NCBI RefSeq assembly: GCF_030295915.1
Contig: NZ_AP027361.1
Location: 930,001 to 994,000 of the forward strand
Source: Thalassotalea sediminis
GTDB taxonomy: Bacteria; Pseudomonadota; Gammaproteobacteria; Enterobacterales; Alteromonadaceae
DNA length: 64,000 bases
Direction of reading: 5' to 3'
Shown one piece after another: positions 25,229-35,536 of this stretch (position 1 is its first letter; each line of letters begins with the position of its first letter). A model generated the notes under the pieces. The model searched no databases. It was not told the DNA's origin and saw nothing but the letters and a program-made list of their open reading frames with translations. The translations under genes and the position numbers were made by a program.

Positions 25229-26656
25229 ATGAAAGTAGATATTCCCGCTTTTAGTAAAGCACGAGTTTTAGTTGTTGGTGATGTAATGCTTGATCGTTAC
25301 TGGTATGGCCCTACACAGCGTATTTCGCCTGAGGCTCCTGTTCCAGTAGTAAAAATAAATCAAGATGAAGATCGTCCAGGTGGCGCTGCCAATGTTGCTT
25401 TAAATATTGCATCAATTGGAGGAAAAGTCTCTTTAGTTGGTGTTACCGGTAATGATGAAGCCTCGCAATCATTACAAACGCGTTTGGCAGCCATGGACAT
25501 TCAATGTCATTTTGCTAAAGATGCAAATGTACCAACCATTACAAAATTACGTGTAATGAGTCGAAATCAACAATTAATCCGTTTAGATTTTGAGCAGTCT
25601 TTGTCAAGCGTTGATAAGTCTGCGTTAAACAAGGAAGTTGAAACATTAATTGCAGATCATGATGTGTTATTACTTTCTGATTATAACAAAGGTACGCTAA
25701 CAGATGTCGAAGCATTAATCGCACTCGCTAAAAAACACAATGTTGCAATCGTTGTAGACCCTAAAGGTACAGATTTTTCTAAATATCATGGTGCAACGAT
25801 GCTAACACCGAATATGGCTGAATTTGAAGCTATAGTCGGTGCCTGTGTAGATGAAAACGATATTGTAAGTAAAGGACAAACATTACTTGAAGAGTTAGCT
25901 TTAGACGCAATGTTGGTTACACGTAGTGAGCAAGGTATGACTTTGCTGCGTAAAGATCACGAAGAGTTTCATTTGCCAACTCAAGCAAAAGAAGTATATG
26001 ACGTTACAGGTGCTGGCGATACGGTTATTGCAACGTTAGCGCTTGCTATTGCAGCGCATGCGGACTTACCGCAAGCAAGTGCGTTAGCCAATATTGCCGC
26101 AGGCATCGTAGTCGGTAAGCTGGGTACAGCGACGGTGAGCGAAGCAGAATTGATGACTGCTGTTTCAACAGGGCAAGAAAGTGGTTTTGGTGTTGTTTCC
26201 GAAGATCAATTAAAGATTGCCGTTGAATTAGCGAAGGCGCGCGGTGAAAAAATAGTGATGACCAATGGCTGCTTCGATATTTTACATGCGGGGCACGTTT
26301 CTTATTTAACAAATGCTGCAAAGATTGGTCAGCGTTTAATTGTCGCGGTAAATGATGATAATTCCGTGAAGCGTTTGAAAGGCGAGGGAAGACCGGTAAA
26401 TTCGGTTGACCGCAGAATGGCTGTACTATCTGGGTTGGCTGCCGTTGACTGGGTTGTACCATTTTCAGAAGATACCCCTCAAAGGCTAATTGCAAACATT
26501 TTACCTGATGTATTGGTAAAAGGTGGTGACTATAAAGTTGAAGATATTGCTGGTGGCAAAGAAGTCATTGCTGCTGGAGGCCAGGTAAAGGTATTAAACT
26601 TTGAGCAAGGCATTTCAACTACCGAAATTATTAATACGATACGTTTAGAAGATTAA
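25229..26656 (+). CDS. hldE: bifunctional heptose 7-phosphate kinase / heptose 1-phosphate adenylyltransferase
   Basis: HldE phosphorylates D-glycero-beta-D-manno-heptose 7-phosphate and then adenylates the 1-phosphate for LPS inner core synthesis. The 475-residue protein (E. coli 477) has a PfkB/ribokinase-type kinase domain (about 10-315; [23 protein letters not shown], and DVTGAGDT with the catalytic Asp) and a nucleotidyltransferase domain (about 343-475; [16 protein letters not shown], and KGGDY). Start at the second of two ATGs (25229) matches known N-termini (MKVDIPAF). It ends just before a strong hairpin. Confidence 0.98.
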   Translation: MKVDIPAFSKARVLVVGDVMLDRYWYGPTQRISPEAPVPVVKINQDEDRPGGAANVALNIASIGGKVSLVGVTGNDEASQSLQTRLAAMDIQCHFAKDANVPTITKLRVMSRNQQLIRLDFEQSLSSVDKSALNKEVETLIADHDVLLLSDYNKGTLTDVEALIALAKKHNVAIVVDPKGTDFSKYHGATMLTPNMAEFEAIVGACVDENDIVSKGQTLLEELALDAMLVTRSEQGMTLLRKDHEEFHLPTQAKEVYDVTGAGDTVIATLALAIAAHADLPQASALANIAAGIVVGKLGTATVSEAELMTAVSTGQESGFGVVSEDQLKIAVELAKARGEKIVMTNGCFDILHAGHVSYLTNAAKIGQRLIVAVNDDNSVKRLKGEGRPVNSVDRRMAVLSGLAAVDWVVPFSEDTPQRLIANILPDVLVKGGDYKVEDIAGGKEVIAAGGQVKVLNFEQGISTTEIINTIRLED

Positions 26657-26661
26657 CTCGC

Positions 26662-26693
26662 GTATCAGCCGACGTTTTTACGTCGGCTGATAC
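26662..26693. terminator. hairpin terminator between hldE and the TPR-sulfotransferase gene
   Basis: Perfect 13-bp stem GTATCAGCCGACG (26662-26674) / CGTCGGCTGATAC (26681-26693) with a T-rich 6-nt loop, between two convergent genes. No T-tract follows on either side, so it may act more as RNA 3'-end protection than as a strict intrinsic terminator. Confidence 0.75.
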
Positions 26694-26706
26694 GATGTTG
26701 ATGCGA

Positions 26707-28653
26707 TTAAATTAAATATTGTTCTAGTTCTTGCAAGTAAGGTTGATAATGCTTCCACTGCTCAACCCCTTTCTGGTTAATCGGTTGTCTTACTTGCTCA
26801 GAACTTGCTGTTCTAACGGCTCTTTTTGTTTTATAGAATTCAAAACAAGCAGGTTCTGCTTTGAAACCCAAGTAGGTAAACATTTGGTTAATGGTTTTTT
26901 CTGGCTCTGCGACAAGTGCTTCGTAATTGACCGTTAAAATTTGTTGCGGATACACCTCATGCCAATGCGTCATTAAATCACAATAACCTTTATAGTATTC
27001 AGCTATATCTTTAAAGTCGTAACTAAATTCTTGTCCTTCAGCAAATAGCTGTTTATAAACACTAAAACAACAAGACAAGGGGGCTCGCCTCGTATCGATT
27101 ATTTTAGCATTTGGCAATATTGACTTGATTAAACCAATATGACGAAAGTTGTTCGGCATTTTATCGATAAAATATGGAGCAATATCTCTGTATATTTTTG
27201 TTTCTTCTAGATATCTTTCGCCGAGAGCATACAGTTCACTTTTGTCTAAATGAGCAAGTACTTTTGGATATTTTGCTTCCACATGTTTGTACTTTCTGCC
27301 GTTTAGTTCTTGTACGTAGGCAAGAATATTTGGCAGCTCTAAAGTGCCATCAATATCTGAATGAGACGAGAGAATTTGTTCGACTAATGTAGAGCCTGTT
27401 CTTGGCAAACCAAGAATAAAGATAGGATCCTTGGCTTCATTACCACTGCCGCTTAATGACGCTATTTTTTCTTTTGTAAAGAATGATTTTTGCAGTGCGA
27501 AATTGTTTGTCATTGTCGTATGATCGTAACTCAGTGACGCACGCTTTATACGGTTACCTTGTTGATAATGCTCAAATGACTTTTGATAATGCTTGTTGAT
27601 TTCAAGCGCTTTACCTAATGCAAAATGCAGCTGTACTTTGTCGTTGTCATTTAGTGACGCTTGTCTTAAAACATTAGACATCTGATTGATTAATGTTTGT
27701 GGGAAAGTAAATGTTTTTAGGTTTGCTAAACTCCAATAAGCATCGCCAAAAGAATCGTTAATGTCGATTGCTTTTAGGTAGCTTTTAGTCGCTTGATCTT
27801 GGTCGCCTATGGTTTTTAATGTATGACCTAAAAGTAGATGCATTAGAGGGTCATTGCTATTTTTTGCGATCAGTGTGCGGTAATGATTAATTGCCTCGTC
27901 ATATTTGCCAACCGCTGCCTCTTGGTTTGCTAAAGTTAACATCGTACTGGGATCTTCAGGTAAACGTTTAGCAAGTTCAACCGCTTTTTCGTAGGCGATT
28001 TCAAATTTTTGTCTCTTATGTAATACATTAATTTGATCAAACTGTGCCCAGTAATTATTGGGTTCAAGTTGCAAACATGTTGCTAATAGTAATTCAGCAT
28101 CGTCCAGTACATGATGCTGTTCAGCTATTTTGGCAAGTAGTCGCATTGCTTCTACGTGTTTTGGCTGTTGTAGTAAAAAGTGTCGGCACAGCTTTTCAGC
28201 TTTTTCTATTTTATCTTCAGCGATAAAACTTAATACACTCTGTAAAGGCTTTGGTAAATGGCTAAGATAATTAATATTATGTTGTGCCGTTATTTGTTGT
28301 TCTTTATTACTACTGAGATCATGAATTGCTTGCCAACTTGCGAGCAATGAAGGGTTAAACTTGACCGCATTAATATAATGTTCAACCGCTTTTTGTGGTT
28401 GATTTAATACTTTTAAATTATGCCCTAGCTCTTGATAGGCTCTGCCGTAAGAGGGAGATAATGTTAGCAATGCTTCAAGGTAAGTAGTTGCTTGTTGGTA
28501 TTGCGCAGAATAACGGCAACTGACTGCAGCTAAATACAGTAACTCACTATCATTTGGTGTTTCTTGGAGAAGCGAAGTTGCTTGTTCACGAGCTTGCTCA
28601 AATTGCCCGCTTTGAATAAGTTGCTGAATATAGGTTTGTTGTTTTTGATGCAT
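26707..28653 (-). CDS. TPR-repeat sulfotransferase family protein
   Basis: The 648-residue protein begins with about ten tetratricopeptide-like repeats (about 1-390) and ends with a sulfotransferase-type domain. There DPIFILGLPRTGSTLVEQILSSHSDIDG (about 410-437) is the PAPS 5'-phosphosulfate loop, and KIIDTRRAPLSCCFSVYKQ (about 515-533) matches the 3'-phosphate site. No signal peptide, so it should act in the cytoplasm or at the membrane face. It is immediately downstream of a TonB-dependent receptor gene, a pairing recurrent in marine gammaproteobacteria. Substrate unknown. A terminator between the two genes suggests partly separate control. Confidence 0.85.
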   Translation of the reverse strand: MHQKQQTYIQQLIQSGQFEQAREQATSLLQETPNDSELLYLAAVSCRYSAQYQQATTYLEALLTLSPSYGRAYQELGHNLKVLNQPQKAVEHYINAVKFNPSLLASWQAIHDLSSNKEQQITAQHNINYLSHLPKPLQSVLSFIAEDKIEKAEKLCRHFLLQQPKHVEAMRLLAKIAEQHHVLDDAELLLATCLQLEPNNYWAQFDQINVLHKRQKFEIAYEKAVELAKRLPEDPSTMLTLANQEAAVGKYDEAINHYRTLIAKNSNDPLMHLLLGHTLKTIGDQDQATKSYLKAIDINDSFGDAYWSLANLKTFTFPQTLINQMSNVLRQASLNDNDKVQLHFALGKALEINKHYQKSFEHYQQGNRIKRASLSYDHTTMTNNFALQKSFFTKEKIASLSGSGNEAKDPIFILGLPRTGSTLVEQILSSHSDIDGTLELPNILAYVQELNGRKYKHVEAKYPKVLAHLDKSELYALGERYLEETKIYRDIAPYFIDKMPNNFRHIGLIKSILPNAKIIDTRRAPLSCCFSVYKQLFAEGQEFSYDFKDIAEYYKGYCDLMTHWHEVYPQQILTVNYEALVAEPEKTINQMFTYLGFKAEPACFEFYKTKRAVRTASSEQVRQPINQKGVEQWKHYQPYLQELEQYLI

Positions 28654-28662
28654 AGATAAATA

Positions 28663-28685
28663 AAAGTCCCGCTGAGCGGGACTTT
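28663..28685 (-). terminator. intrinsic terminator after the TonB receptor gene
   Basis: AAAGTCCCGC (28663-28672) and GCGGGACTTT (28676-28685) form a perfect 10-bp stem with a 3-nt loop and T-rich 3' side on the minus strand (TTTTATTT). It lies between the receptor stop and the TPR-sulfotransferase start. Confidence 0.88.
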
Positions 28686-28696
28686 ATCATAAATGA

Positions 28697-31096
28697 TTAA
28701 TAATAGGCGTAAGAGAATGATAAACCGATCGTTCTTGGACGGTTTGTTGTTACTCGTGGTACATCATCTTGATTGTTAATAAACAGTTCCGCGCGTTCGT
28801 CAGTTAAGTTGTCAATGTATAACTTAGCGCTCCAACCGTCTTTTTCAAGACCAAAAGAAGCATTAAGTAAACTATAACTATCTTGCTCTTCGCGTTCACT
28901 TTCAACAATTGAACTGTATGACTTACCAGCATACTGTGCGGCAATTTGCCAGTTAGCATAGTATTCACCTAATTCCCAGTCATAACGTGCGCGCACATTA
29001 CCTTGGAATTTTGGTGTTAATGGTAATGCACTGCCTATTGGCGCCATTTCAATAACTTCAGCTTTCAATGCTGTTAGTTCTGTATCATTATATGAGAATG
29101 CACCGTATAAGGTTAAGTTGTCGGTTGCGCGCCAAACAACATCACCTTCAAGACCCATAATTTCTGAGTCTGCAGCATTTTCGATAAAGGTCAAAATAGA
29201 AACGTTGACAGGGTCAAAACGTGAAACCTGCATACTATCCCACTCAATGAAATAGAGGTTACCATTGAACTTCAGTGCCCCATTTAGCATCATTGTTTTC
29301 CAACCAAATTCATAGTTGGTTACATCATCAGTATCATAGGTTACACCAACATCTGGAAATGCAGGATTTGATGAAGGAATACCACCACCTCTATTGAAAC
29401 CACCGGGTCTAAAACCTTCAGAGTAGGTAGCGTAGTACATAACATCATCAGTGGCTTGGAAGCTAAGGTTTACTTTGGTAATGATGTCATCAATTTTTAA
29501 TGGCTCATCTGAGTGACCGCCTGATTTGTCATAGTCTCTGCCGCTGTCACCATCCTCACCTTTTTGAGCGAAGTTAGATGAACCCGTAAAATCTGATTCT
29601 ATCTCATACCAACGTAAACCACCGGTGATAGTTAAACGGTCAGTTAGGTCGTACGATACTTCACCAAATACGGCTAATTGCTCTTCAGTACGTGTAATAT
29701 CGTTGAAAAATGCTACGCCTGCAGGTCTAGTATTTGGATTAATGTTATTTGCATCAGCAATAGGGGCATTTGGTGCAAACCCTAACTGTGGTGTTGCTAG
29801 ATATAAGAAATCATCTTGTGTTTCAATTTCATAATCATCATAGAATACACCACCAATAAAACGTAGTGTTTCATTAGCATCCGTTGCAATACGAAATTCG
29901 TGCGTAAAACGTTTATGATCTTGCTTACCTTTAAAGCCTTTAGTCGGATCTAAACATTCACGATAACTTGTTTCTGCGGAGGTATAACTGCATGTGTACC
30001 AAGGTATGTAGCCACCACCGTTATTATAGCCTGTATAGTCAATCGCTTGTTCTACTTCACGGTCTAAAAATGCACCTGTGTATACGATTTCTAATTCGTC
30101 AATAAGCCCTTTGGTTGTCCAAGAAGTTTGACCAAATTCATCTCGTAATTTATCAGGAAAATAACGCTGTACTTCTAAGTCACCCACTTCTGGGTCATAA
30201 TCAAATACACCATCGGCACCGAGTTCTTGCTGAGTATGTTGTACTAATAATTCCCAATTTGCATTGATGTCGTATTTTACACCAAAACGAGCGCCTTTAT
30301 AAAAGCTGTCATTAAAGTCTTTCTCGGCAATATCAACGTTATTCGCCGTTTGATAAGTGGTGTCACTAGGTAAGCCTTTTACGCTGTCTGCAACATTTGG
30401 ATTAATGCTTGGATCAAGCACAAATTCGCCTTGTACATTATCGATGTACCCACCTTTATGGACACTATACATAGCAGCTCTAAAGGCTAGATCTGTAGAC
30501 AATGGAATGTTGATATAACCTTCGACATTATTACTAAGTTCGCCTGACTTTGTCGTCGCTAAACCTGCGGTAAACCCCGCTTCAAAGCCTGATGTATCTG
30601 GTTTTTTAGTGATGTATCGAACGGTACCCGCTTGCGAACTTGCGCCAAACAACGTGCCTTGTGGCCCAGGAAGTACTTCTATTCGTTCTAAATCCGTTGC
30701 ATATACATCTAAGTTTCGACCAGGTGCTGTGACGGGCTGTTCATCTATATATAATGCTACGTTTGGACTTGTGCCTTGTGCACCCGATAACATAACTGAA
30801 ATCGGTTGAATGGCCATACCTCTGATGAATACATCAGCTTGGCCTGGTCCTCTGCTTCCTACCGTTACGTTTGGCATATATCGAACGAAGTCATCAAAGT
30901 TGCCAATATTATTATTTTTAAGATCGGCTTCACTCATTGCTTGAACTGCAACAGGTGTAGATTGGATGTTTTGCGATCGTTTGGTGGCGGTAACTTCAAT
31001 AACTTCAACTTTTTTTGTATCTTCTTCTGCGAAAATAGGTGTCGATAGACCTAATGCAGATAGTACGGCACATGTAACGGCCTTACGTTGGAACAT
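28697..31096 (-). CDS. TonB-dependent outer-membrane receptor
   Basis: The start at 31096 (MFQRKAVTCAVLSALGLSTPIFAEE) has a GGGAG ribosome binding site and gives a clean signal peptide; a start at 31144 would put 16 residues in front. The protein is 799 residues. After the signal comes a TonB-box region (KVEVIEVTATKR), a plug domain (about 45-165; DVFIRGMAIQ, VALYIDEQPV, ERIEVLPGPQGTLFGASSQAGTVRYITKKP), and a barrel ending in aromatic FSYAYY. No STN signalling domain. Ligand unknown; the IRxQ-type plug sequence is common in large marine receptor families for carbohydrates or siderophores. Confidence 0.92.
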   Translation of the reverse strand: MFQRKAVTCAVLSALGLSTPIFAEEDTKKVEVIEVTATKRSQNIQSTPVAVQAMSEADLKNNNIGNFDDFVRYMPNVTVGSRGPGQADVFIRGMAIQPISVMLSGAQGTSPNVALYIDEQPVTAPGRNLDVYATDLERIEVLPGPQGTLFGASSQAGTVRYITKKPDTSGFEAGFTAGLATTKSGELSNNVEGYINIPLSTDLAFRAAMYSVHKGGYIDNVQGEFVLDPSINPNVADSVKGLPSDTTYQTANNVDIAEKDFNDSFYKGARFGVKYDINANWELLVQHTQQELGADGVFDYDPEVGDLEVQRYFPDKLRDEFGQTSWTTKGLIDELEIVYTGAFLDREVEQAIDYTGYNNGGGYIPWYTCSYTSAETSYRECLDPTKGFKGKQDHKRFTHEFRIATDANETLRFIGGVFYDDYEIETQDDFLYLATPQLGFAPNAPIADANNINPNTRPAGVAFFNDITRTEEQLAVFGEVSYDLTDRLTITGGLRWYEIESDFTGSSNFAQKGEDGDSGRDYDKSGGHSDEPLKIDDIITKVNLSFQATDDVMYYATYSEGFRPGGFNRGGGIPSSNPAFPDVGVTYDTDDVTNYEFGWKTMMLNGALKFNGNLYFIEWDSMQVSRFDPVNVSILTFIENAADSEIMGLEGDVVWRATDNLTLYGAFSYNDTELTALKAEVIEMAPIGSALPLTPKFQGNVRARYDWELGEYYANWQIAAQYAGKSYSSIVESEREEQDSYSLLNASFGLEKDGWSAKLYIDNLTDERAELFINNQDDVPRVTTNRPRTIGLSFSYAYY

Positions 31097-31322
31097 AACT
31101 CTCCCATTGGACTTGTTTATCTTATGCGATAATATTCGTATCAATTCTAACTATTTCAACTAAAGGGGCTTAGCTGATACACTGGTTAGATCAGTTGCTT
31201 ATTATAACAAATATAAACGATTTATTCATGTTACAATGTAATTTATAAAGTGAATGTTGCTTATTACGCAACTACATTCTGTTTTACAAAGTTCGTAGTC
31301 GAATTATTAGAGAGCGAAATAT

Positions 31323-33275
31323 ATGAGATTGGATGCTTCTAAAATTAATCCTCCTGTGTTTGTAACGGCATCAATAATCATTATTGGCTTATTGTTGTTT
31401 ACTATTTATGCACCAACCTTAGCTACAGAGATATTTTCTGCAGTGCAAGCCAGTATCATTACCAATGGTAGTTGGTTTTATGTGTTAACTGTTGCAGTTA
31501 TTTTGGGTTTTGTTATTTATTTGAGCGCATCAAGGTTTGGCTCTATTAAACTGGGCCCCGATCATGCCGTACCTGAATATAAAATGACGACGTGGTTGTC
31601 GATGTTGTTTGCTGCGGGTATGGGCATAGGACTAATGTTTTTCGGTGTTGCAGAGCCGGTAATGCACTATTTATCGCCTCCTACAGCTGAAAAAGGTTCA
31701 CTTGAAGCAATTAAAGAAGCCATGAAGATTACCTTTTTTCATTGGGGCCTTCATGCATGGGCTATATACGCAATTGTTGCGTTAATTTTGGCATACTTTT
31801 GCTATCGGCATAAGTTGCCATTAACTTTAAGGTCAGCGTTGCACCCGATTATTGGTGATCGAATTTATGGTTGGCCTGGGCATTTTGTCGATATTTTTGC
31901 GGTTGTAAGTACCGTCTTTGGTGTTGCTACTTCCTTAGGTTTAGGCGCTACGCAAGTAAACGCCGGTTTAGGGTACCTATTTGGCTTAGACGTTACGGTT
32001 GTGAACCAAGTGATTATTATGGTCGTTATTACCTTGCTTGCATCGGTTTCGGTTGCAACGGGTTTAGACAAAGGTATTAAAATATTATCAGAAACGAATA
32101 TGTTGTTAGCCGTTGCCCTGTTGTCATTTATTTTTATATTGGGGCCGACAGTGTTCTTATTGCAGGCTTATGTGCAAAATATCGGAGCTTATTTATCAGA
32201 ACTGGTTTCGAATACTTTTAATTTATTTGCCTATGAGAAGAAAAGTTGGATAGGCGGTTGGACTATTTTTTATTGGGGATGGTGGTTAGCGTGGGCACCT
32301 TTTGTTGGTTTATTTATCGCGCGAATTTCCAAAGGCCGAACAATTCGTGAATTTGTTTTAGGCGTTATGTTAGTTCCTACCGCGTTTACTCTTTTATGGA
32401 TGACCATTTTTGGTAATTCGGCAATTTCGCTAATTGTAGATAGTGGTGTTACTGGACTTGCCGAAATGATCAGTCAAAATAGTTCCGTTGGGCTATTTGT
32501 GTTCTTAGAGAGTTTTCCGTTTGCGGCTGTACTTACCGGCTTTTCGATTCTGATGATCGTGATATTTTTCGTAACATCGTGTGATTCAGGCGCAATGGTC
32601 ATTGATATGTTATGTTCGAATGGTCGCAACGATACGCCTTTATGGCAGCGTTTATTTTGGGCATTTGGTGTAGGTATTGTTGCCGCTGTATTAAGTTTAG
32701 CTGGTGGATTAGATGCCTTACAGACTATGACTATTGCGAGTGCCTTACCATTTTCTATCGTTTTATTGCTTGCGTGTTTTGGATTAATGAAAGCATTACA
32801 CATAGAATCGGCGAAGCGAGAGAGTTTACAAATTAATGTTACGCCCATTAATTATTATGACAGCGCGAATGAATGGCGAGAAAAGCTTGATAATATAATT
32901 GCGATGCCAAATAAGGGAAATGCAGCGAAGTTTATAGATTCCACTGTTAAACCGGCCTTTATAAAGGTTCAAACTCAGTTTAAGGAAAATCATTTACAAG
33001 CCAATATTGAAATTGTACCCACTGGTATCTTATTAAGAGTGCTTCACGGTGGTGAGCAAGATTTTCTTTATGGTGTGCATGCTAGAAAACGTGTAAGCCC
33101 TGATTTCACGCATGAAGAGTCTCGAGATGTCGACACGTACTACCGAGCGGAAGTTCATTTACTTGAAGGCGGTCAAGATTACGATATTCTAGGTTGGTCT
33201 GAGATTGCGGTGATTAACGATATTCTTGATCAATATCAGAAGCACATGCACTTCTTACACTTACTTCGAGAGTAA
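31323..33275 (+). CDS. BCCT family betaine/choline/carnitine transporter (BetT-like)
   Basis: The 650-residue protein has twelve hydrophobic segments. The family glycine motif region AAGMGIGLMFFGVAEPVMHY (about 99-118) and the signature GWWLAWAPFVGLFIARISKGRTIREFVLG (about 317-345) are present, including the aromatic residues that bind quaternary ammonium groups. From about residue 500 a 150-residue cytoplasmic tail follows, as in BetT, whose tail senses osmotic state. It probably imports choline or glycine betaine with H+ or Na+. No bet dehydrogenase genes are in the window, so the transported compound cannot be inferred from neighbours. Confidence 0.93.
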   Translation: MRLDASKINPPVFVTASIIIIGLLLFTIYAPTLATEIFSAVQASIITNGSWFYVLTVAVILGFVIYLSASRFGSIKLGPDHAVPEYKMTTWLSMLFAAGMGIGLMFFGVAEPVMHYLSPPTAEKGSLEAIKEAMKITFFHWGLHAWAIYAIVALILAYFCYRHKLPLTLRSALHPIIGDRIYGWPGHFVDIFAVVSTVFGVATSLGLGATQVNAGLGYLFGLDVTVVNQVIIMVVITLLASVSVATGLDKGIKILSETNMLLAVALLSFIFILGPTVFLLQAYVQNIGAYLSELVSNTFNLFAYEKKSWIGGWTIFYWGWWLAWAPFVGLFIARISKGRTIREFVLGVMLVPTAFTLLWMTIFGNSAISLIVDSGVTGLAEMISQNSSVGLFVFLESFPFAAVLTGFSILMIVIFFVTSCDSGAMVIDMLCSNGRNDTPLWQRLFWAFGVGIVAAVLSLAGGLDALQTMTIASALPFSIVLLLACFGLMKALHIESAKRESLQINVTPINYYDSANEWREKLDNIIAMPNKGNAAKFIDSTVKPAFIKVQTQFKENHLQANIEIVPTGILLRVLHGGEQDFLYGVHARKRVSPDFTHEESRDVDTYYRAEVHLLEGGQDYDILGWSEIAVINDILDQYQKHMHFLHLLRE

Positions 33276-33320
33276 AGCAGGCTATAAACGCTGGAAGTAC
33301 TCAATTTAACGCTGTTAAAT

Positions 33321-33354
33321 AAAAAAGCCGATAATTAATATTATCGGCTTTTTT
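33321..33354. terminator. bidirectional terminator between BCCT and tolC
   Basis: AAAAAAGCCGATAA (33321-33334) pairs perfectly with TTATCGGCTTTTTT (33341-33354) around a 6-nt loop, with T-tracts on both strands. The two genes converge here. Confidence 0.92.
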
Positions 33355-33372
33355 TATTACATCTTAATATTA

Positions 33373-34698
33373 CTATTTTGCAGGCTTTAACCCTTGATTA
33401 ATCGCTGCGATATCTTTTTCACTGATAGTACCACCAGCACGTTTTAAGTTTAAAATCGCTTGTATATAGCTATAACGTGTTGAAGAAAGGTTACGTTTAG
33501 CATTATACAGATTACGCGTGCTATCTAGTACATCCACAATGGTACGTGTACCCACTTCAAAGCCTGCTTCCGTTGCTTTTAAGGCACTTTCTGCCGAAAT
33601 TACCGATTGCTGTAGTGCTTTGATGCCTGATACATTTGCAATCACTGTATTGTATGAATTTCTCGCATTTCGTACGATGTTACGATGAGTTTGCTGCAGA
33701 TCTTGGCTTGCTGCTACATAATTAGCCTGTGCTTGTCTCACGCCACTTGTTGTTGCACCACCTGAGTAAATCGGCACTGTCAAGGTAACACCAATTGACT
33801 GACGTTGAGTTTTTGAGGTTGTATCCAGTAAATTGTCATCGCTATCAGAGCGATTCAATGATCCGTTAAGGTCTAAAGTAGGGTAATGGCCTGAGCGTGC
33901 GATATTAATACTTTCTTTCGCAATATCAACAGAAACTTTTTGAATAATTAAATCAAGGTTTTTAGCTTCTGCTGTTTGTTGCCATTCGTTAGCGCTATCA
34001 GGTGACGGACGAGATGCGCTAAATCGTTCAGTGTTTAAAATATTGAGGTCGCGAGGGTATACATTCGTAATAACACGCAATGCTTCTTCGGTATTAAATA
34101 CATTATTTTCTGCACGAATAACTTCTGTGACCGCATTATCAAACTGCGCCTGTGCTTCATGTACAGCAGTAACAGCCGTTAAACCAACAGCATGACGTTG
34201 TTTAGTTTGTTCTAGCTGGCGTTCAATGGCTTTTTTCTCAGCATTTGCAAACTCTAAATCGTCTTTTGCACTCAATACGTCAAAGTAGGCTTGTGTAACG
34301 CGCACGATTAAATCTTGTTTCGCTGCTTGGTATGTAATGTCACTTCTATGCGCAACTTTCTTGGCGTTATCGAGTTTAAGCCAGGTATCGTGATGATAAA
34401 TTTGCATATTTAAAGACGCGCCAATTGAAGTAGAATCGGAGTCGTCGTATTTAGCACCGCCACGAATTTCGCTTTCCTCGTAACTTTGGCTTGCCGTTGC
34501 TTTGATTTGAGGGAGTAATAATGATCTGGCCTGTACAATCCCTTCTTGAGATGCTTTAAATTGTGCTTGTGCTTTTAAAACAACAGGATCATTCGCTTTA
34601 GCGAGTTCGTAAGTTGATAATAAATCTTGTGCATTAATCATCGAACTACTTGTAGCACAAACAATGCCGATAATTATCGAGGTAACTGATTTTTTCAT
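33373..34698 (-). CDS. tolC: TolC family outer-membrane efflux protein
   Basis: TolC forms the outer-membrane exit duct for efflux pumps and type I secretion. The 441-residue precursor has a signal peptide (to about residue 23, MINAQD), starts with DLLSTYELAKANDPVVLKAQAQFKAS, and shows the two repeated helical halves of the family, each with NARNSYNTV- or VTQAYFDVL-type stretches. It lacks the long acidic C-terminal tail of E. coli TolC (493). It is divergent from nudF, as in E. coli, which supports orthology. Confidence 0.93.
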   Translation of the reverse strand: MKKSVTSIIIGIVCATSSSMINAQDLLSTYELAKANDPVVLKAQAQFKASQEGIVQARSLLLPQIKATASQSYEESEIRGGAKYDDSDSTSIGASLNMQIYHHDTWLKLDNAKKVAHRSDITYQAAKQDLIVRVTQAYFDVLSAKDDLEFANAEKKAIERQLEQTKQRHAVGLTAVTAVHEAQAQFDNAVTEVIRAENNVFNTEEALRVITNVYPRDLNILNTERFSASRPSPDSANEWQQTAEAKNLDLIIQKVSVDIAKESINIARSGHYPTLDLNGSLNRSDSDDNLLDTTSKTQRQSIGVTLTVPIYSGGATTSGVRQAQANYVAASQDLQQTHRNIVRNARNSYNTVIANVSGIKALQQSVISAESALKATEAGFEVGTRTIVDVLDSTRNLYNAKRNLSSTRYSYIQAILNLKRAGGTISEKDIAAINQGLKPAK

Positions 34699-34877
34699 GT
34701 CGAAGCAATTCCTTAGATATGCTATTAGTGCTTATTATTAATTATGTCGTTATCCTACATGGACATAGGGCGAACCTAAATAGAATAAATGTTTACTAGG
34801 GCATTCTAGTGTAACAAAATGTTTAATGCTATTTCTAAAGTCAAATTTGTATACATTTAAGGGGTTTTATTTACAAG

Positions 34878-35507
34878 ATGAAACATAAAGTAACAAATTC
34901 ACCTGTACTTCGCTTTGGAACGCAGGATTTTAAGGTGCACGCAAAAGAAACACTTTATAAAGGTTTTTTTAAAATGGATTGCTACCAAATTAGTTATCAA
35001 AAGTTTGATGGTAATTCTAGCGCAATTATTCAACGTGAAGTCTTTGAGCGTGGAGATGCTGTAGTGTTGATCCCCTATGATCCTGTTTCAGATACTGTTG
35101 TTTTGATCGAGCAATTTAGAGTTGGTGCTATTCGATGCGGCGACTCTCCTTGGTTGCTAGAGTTTATTGCTGGTATGTTCGAACAGGATGAAGATCCAAT
35201 TGATGTAGCAATTCGAGAAGCTAAGGAAGAGGCAAACCTTACTGTTTTACCTGAGCATATGAAAAAAGTAATGACCTACCTTTCTAGCCCCGGCGGGATG
35301 AGTGAAGCAATACATATATATGCGGCAAGTATAAATAGTGAAAATATTGGTGGTATTCATGGCCTTGATAGCGAAGATGAAGATATTTTAGTTCATGTTA
35401 TTACCAGAGAAAAAGCATTATCTATGCTTTCAGATGGAAAAATTACTAATGCTGCAACTATTATTGGGTTACAATGGTTGGCGATGAATTACCAAACTAT
35501 TACGTGA
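34878..35507 (+). CDS. nudF: ADP-ribose pyrophosphatase (Nudix)
   Basis: NudF hydrolyses ADP-ribose to AMP and ribose 5-phosphate. The 209-residue protein (E. coli 209) has the Nudix box with G-x5-E-x7-REAKEEA (about 97-117), preceded by VVLIEQFRVGA and followed by YLSSPGGMSEAIHIYAA. It is the first gene of a conserved operon nudF-yqiB-cpdA-yqiA-parE; yqiB starts 29 nt later. Confidence 0.97.
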   Translation: MKHKVTNSPVLRFGTQDFKVHAKETLYKGFFKMDCYQISYQKFDGNSSAIIQREVFERGDAVVLIPYDPVSDTVVLIEQFRVGAIRCGDSPWLLEFIAGMFEQDEDPIDVAIREAKEEANLTVLPEHMKKVMTYLSSPGGMSEAIHIYAASINSENIGGIHGLDSEDEDILVHVITREKALSMLSDGKITNAATIIGLQWLAMNYQTIT

Positions 35508-35536
35508 TAACTACCATAGAATATAAGATTTAACGT

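Noticed and set aside
26046-26495. 149-codon open frame antisense to hldE
   Set aside because: Low-complexity composition and exact antisense position to a strongly conserved enzyme; no ribosome binding site.
32474-32848. 124-codon open frame antisense to the BCCT transporter
   Set aside because: Shadow of the real gene; composition mirrors codons of membrane helices.
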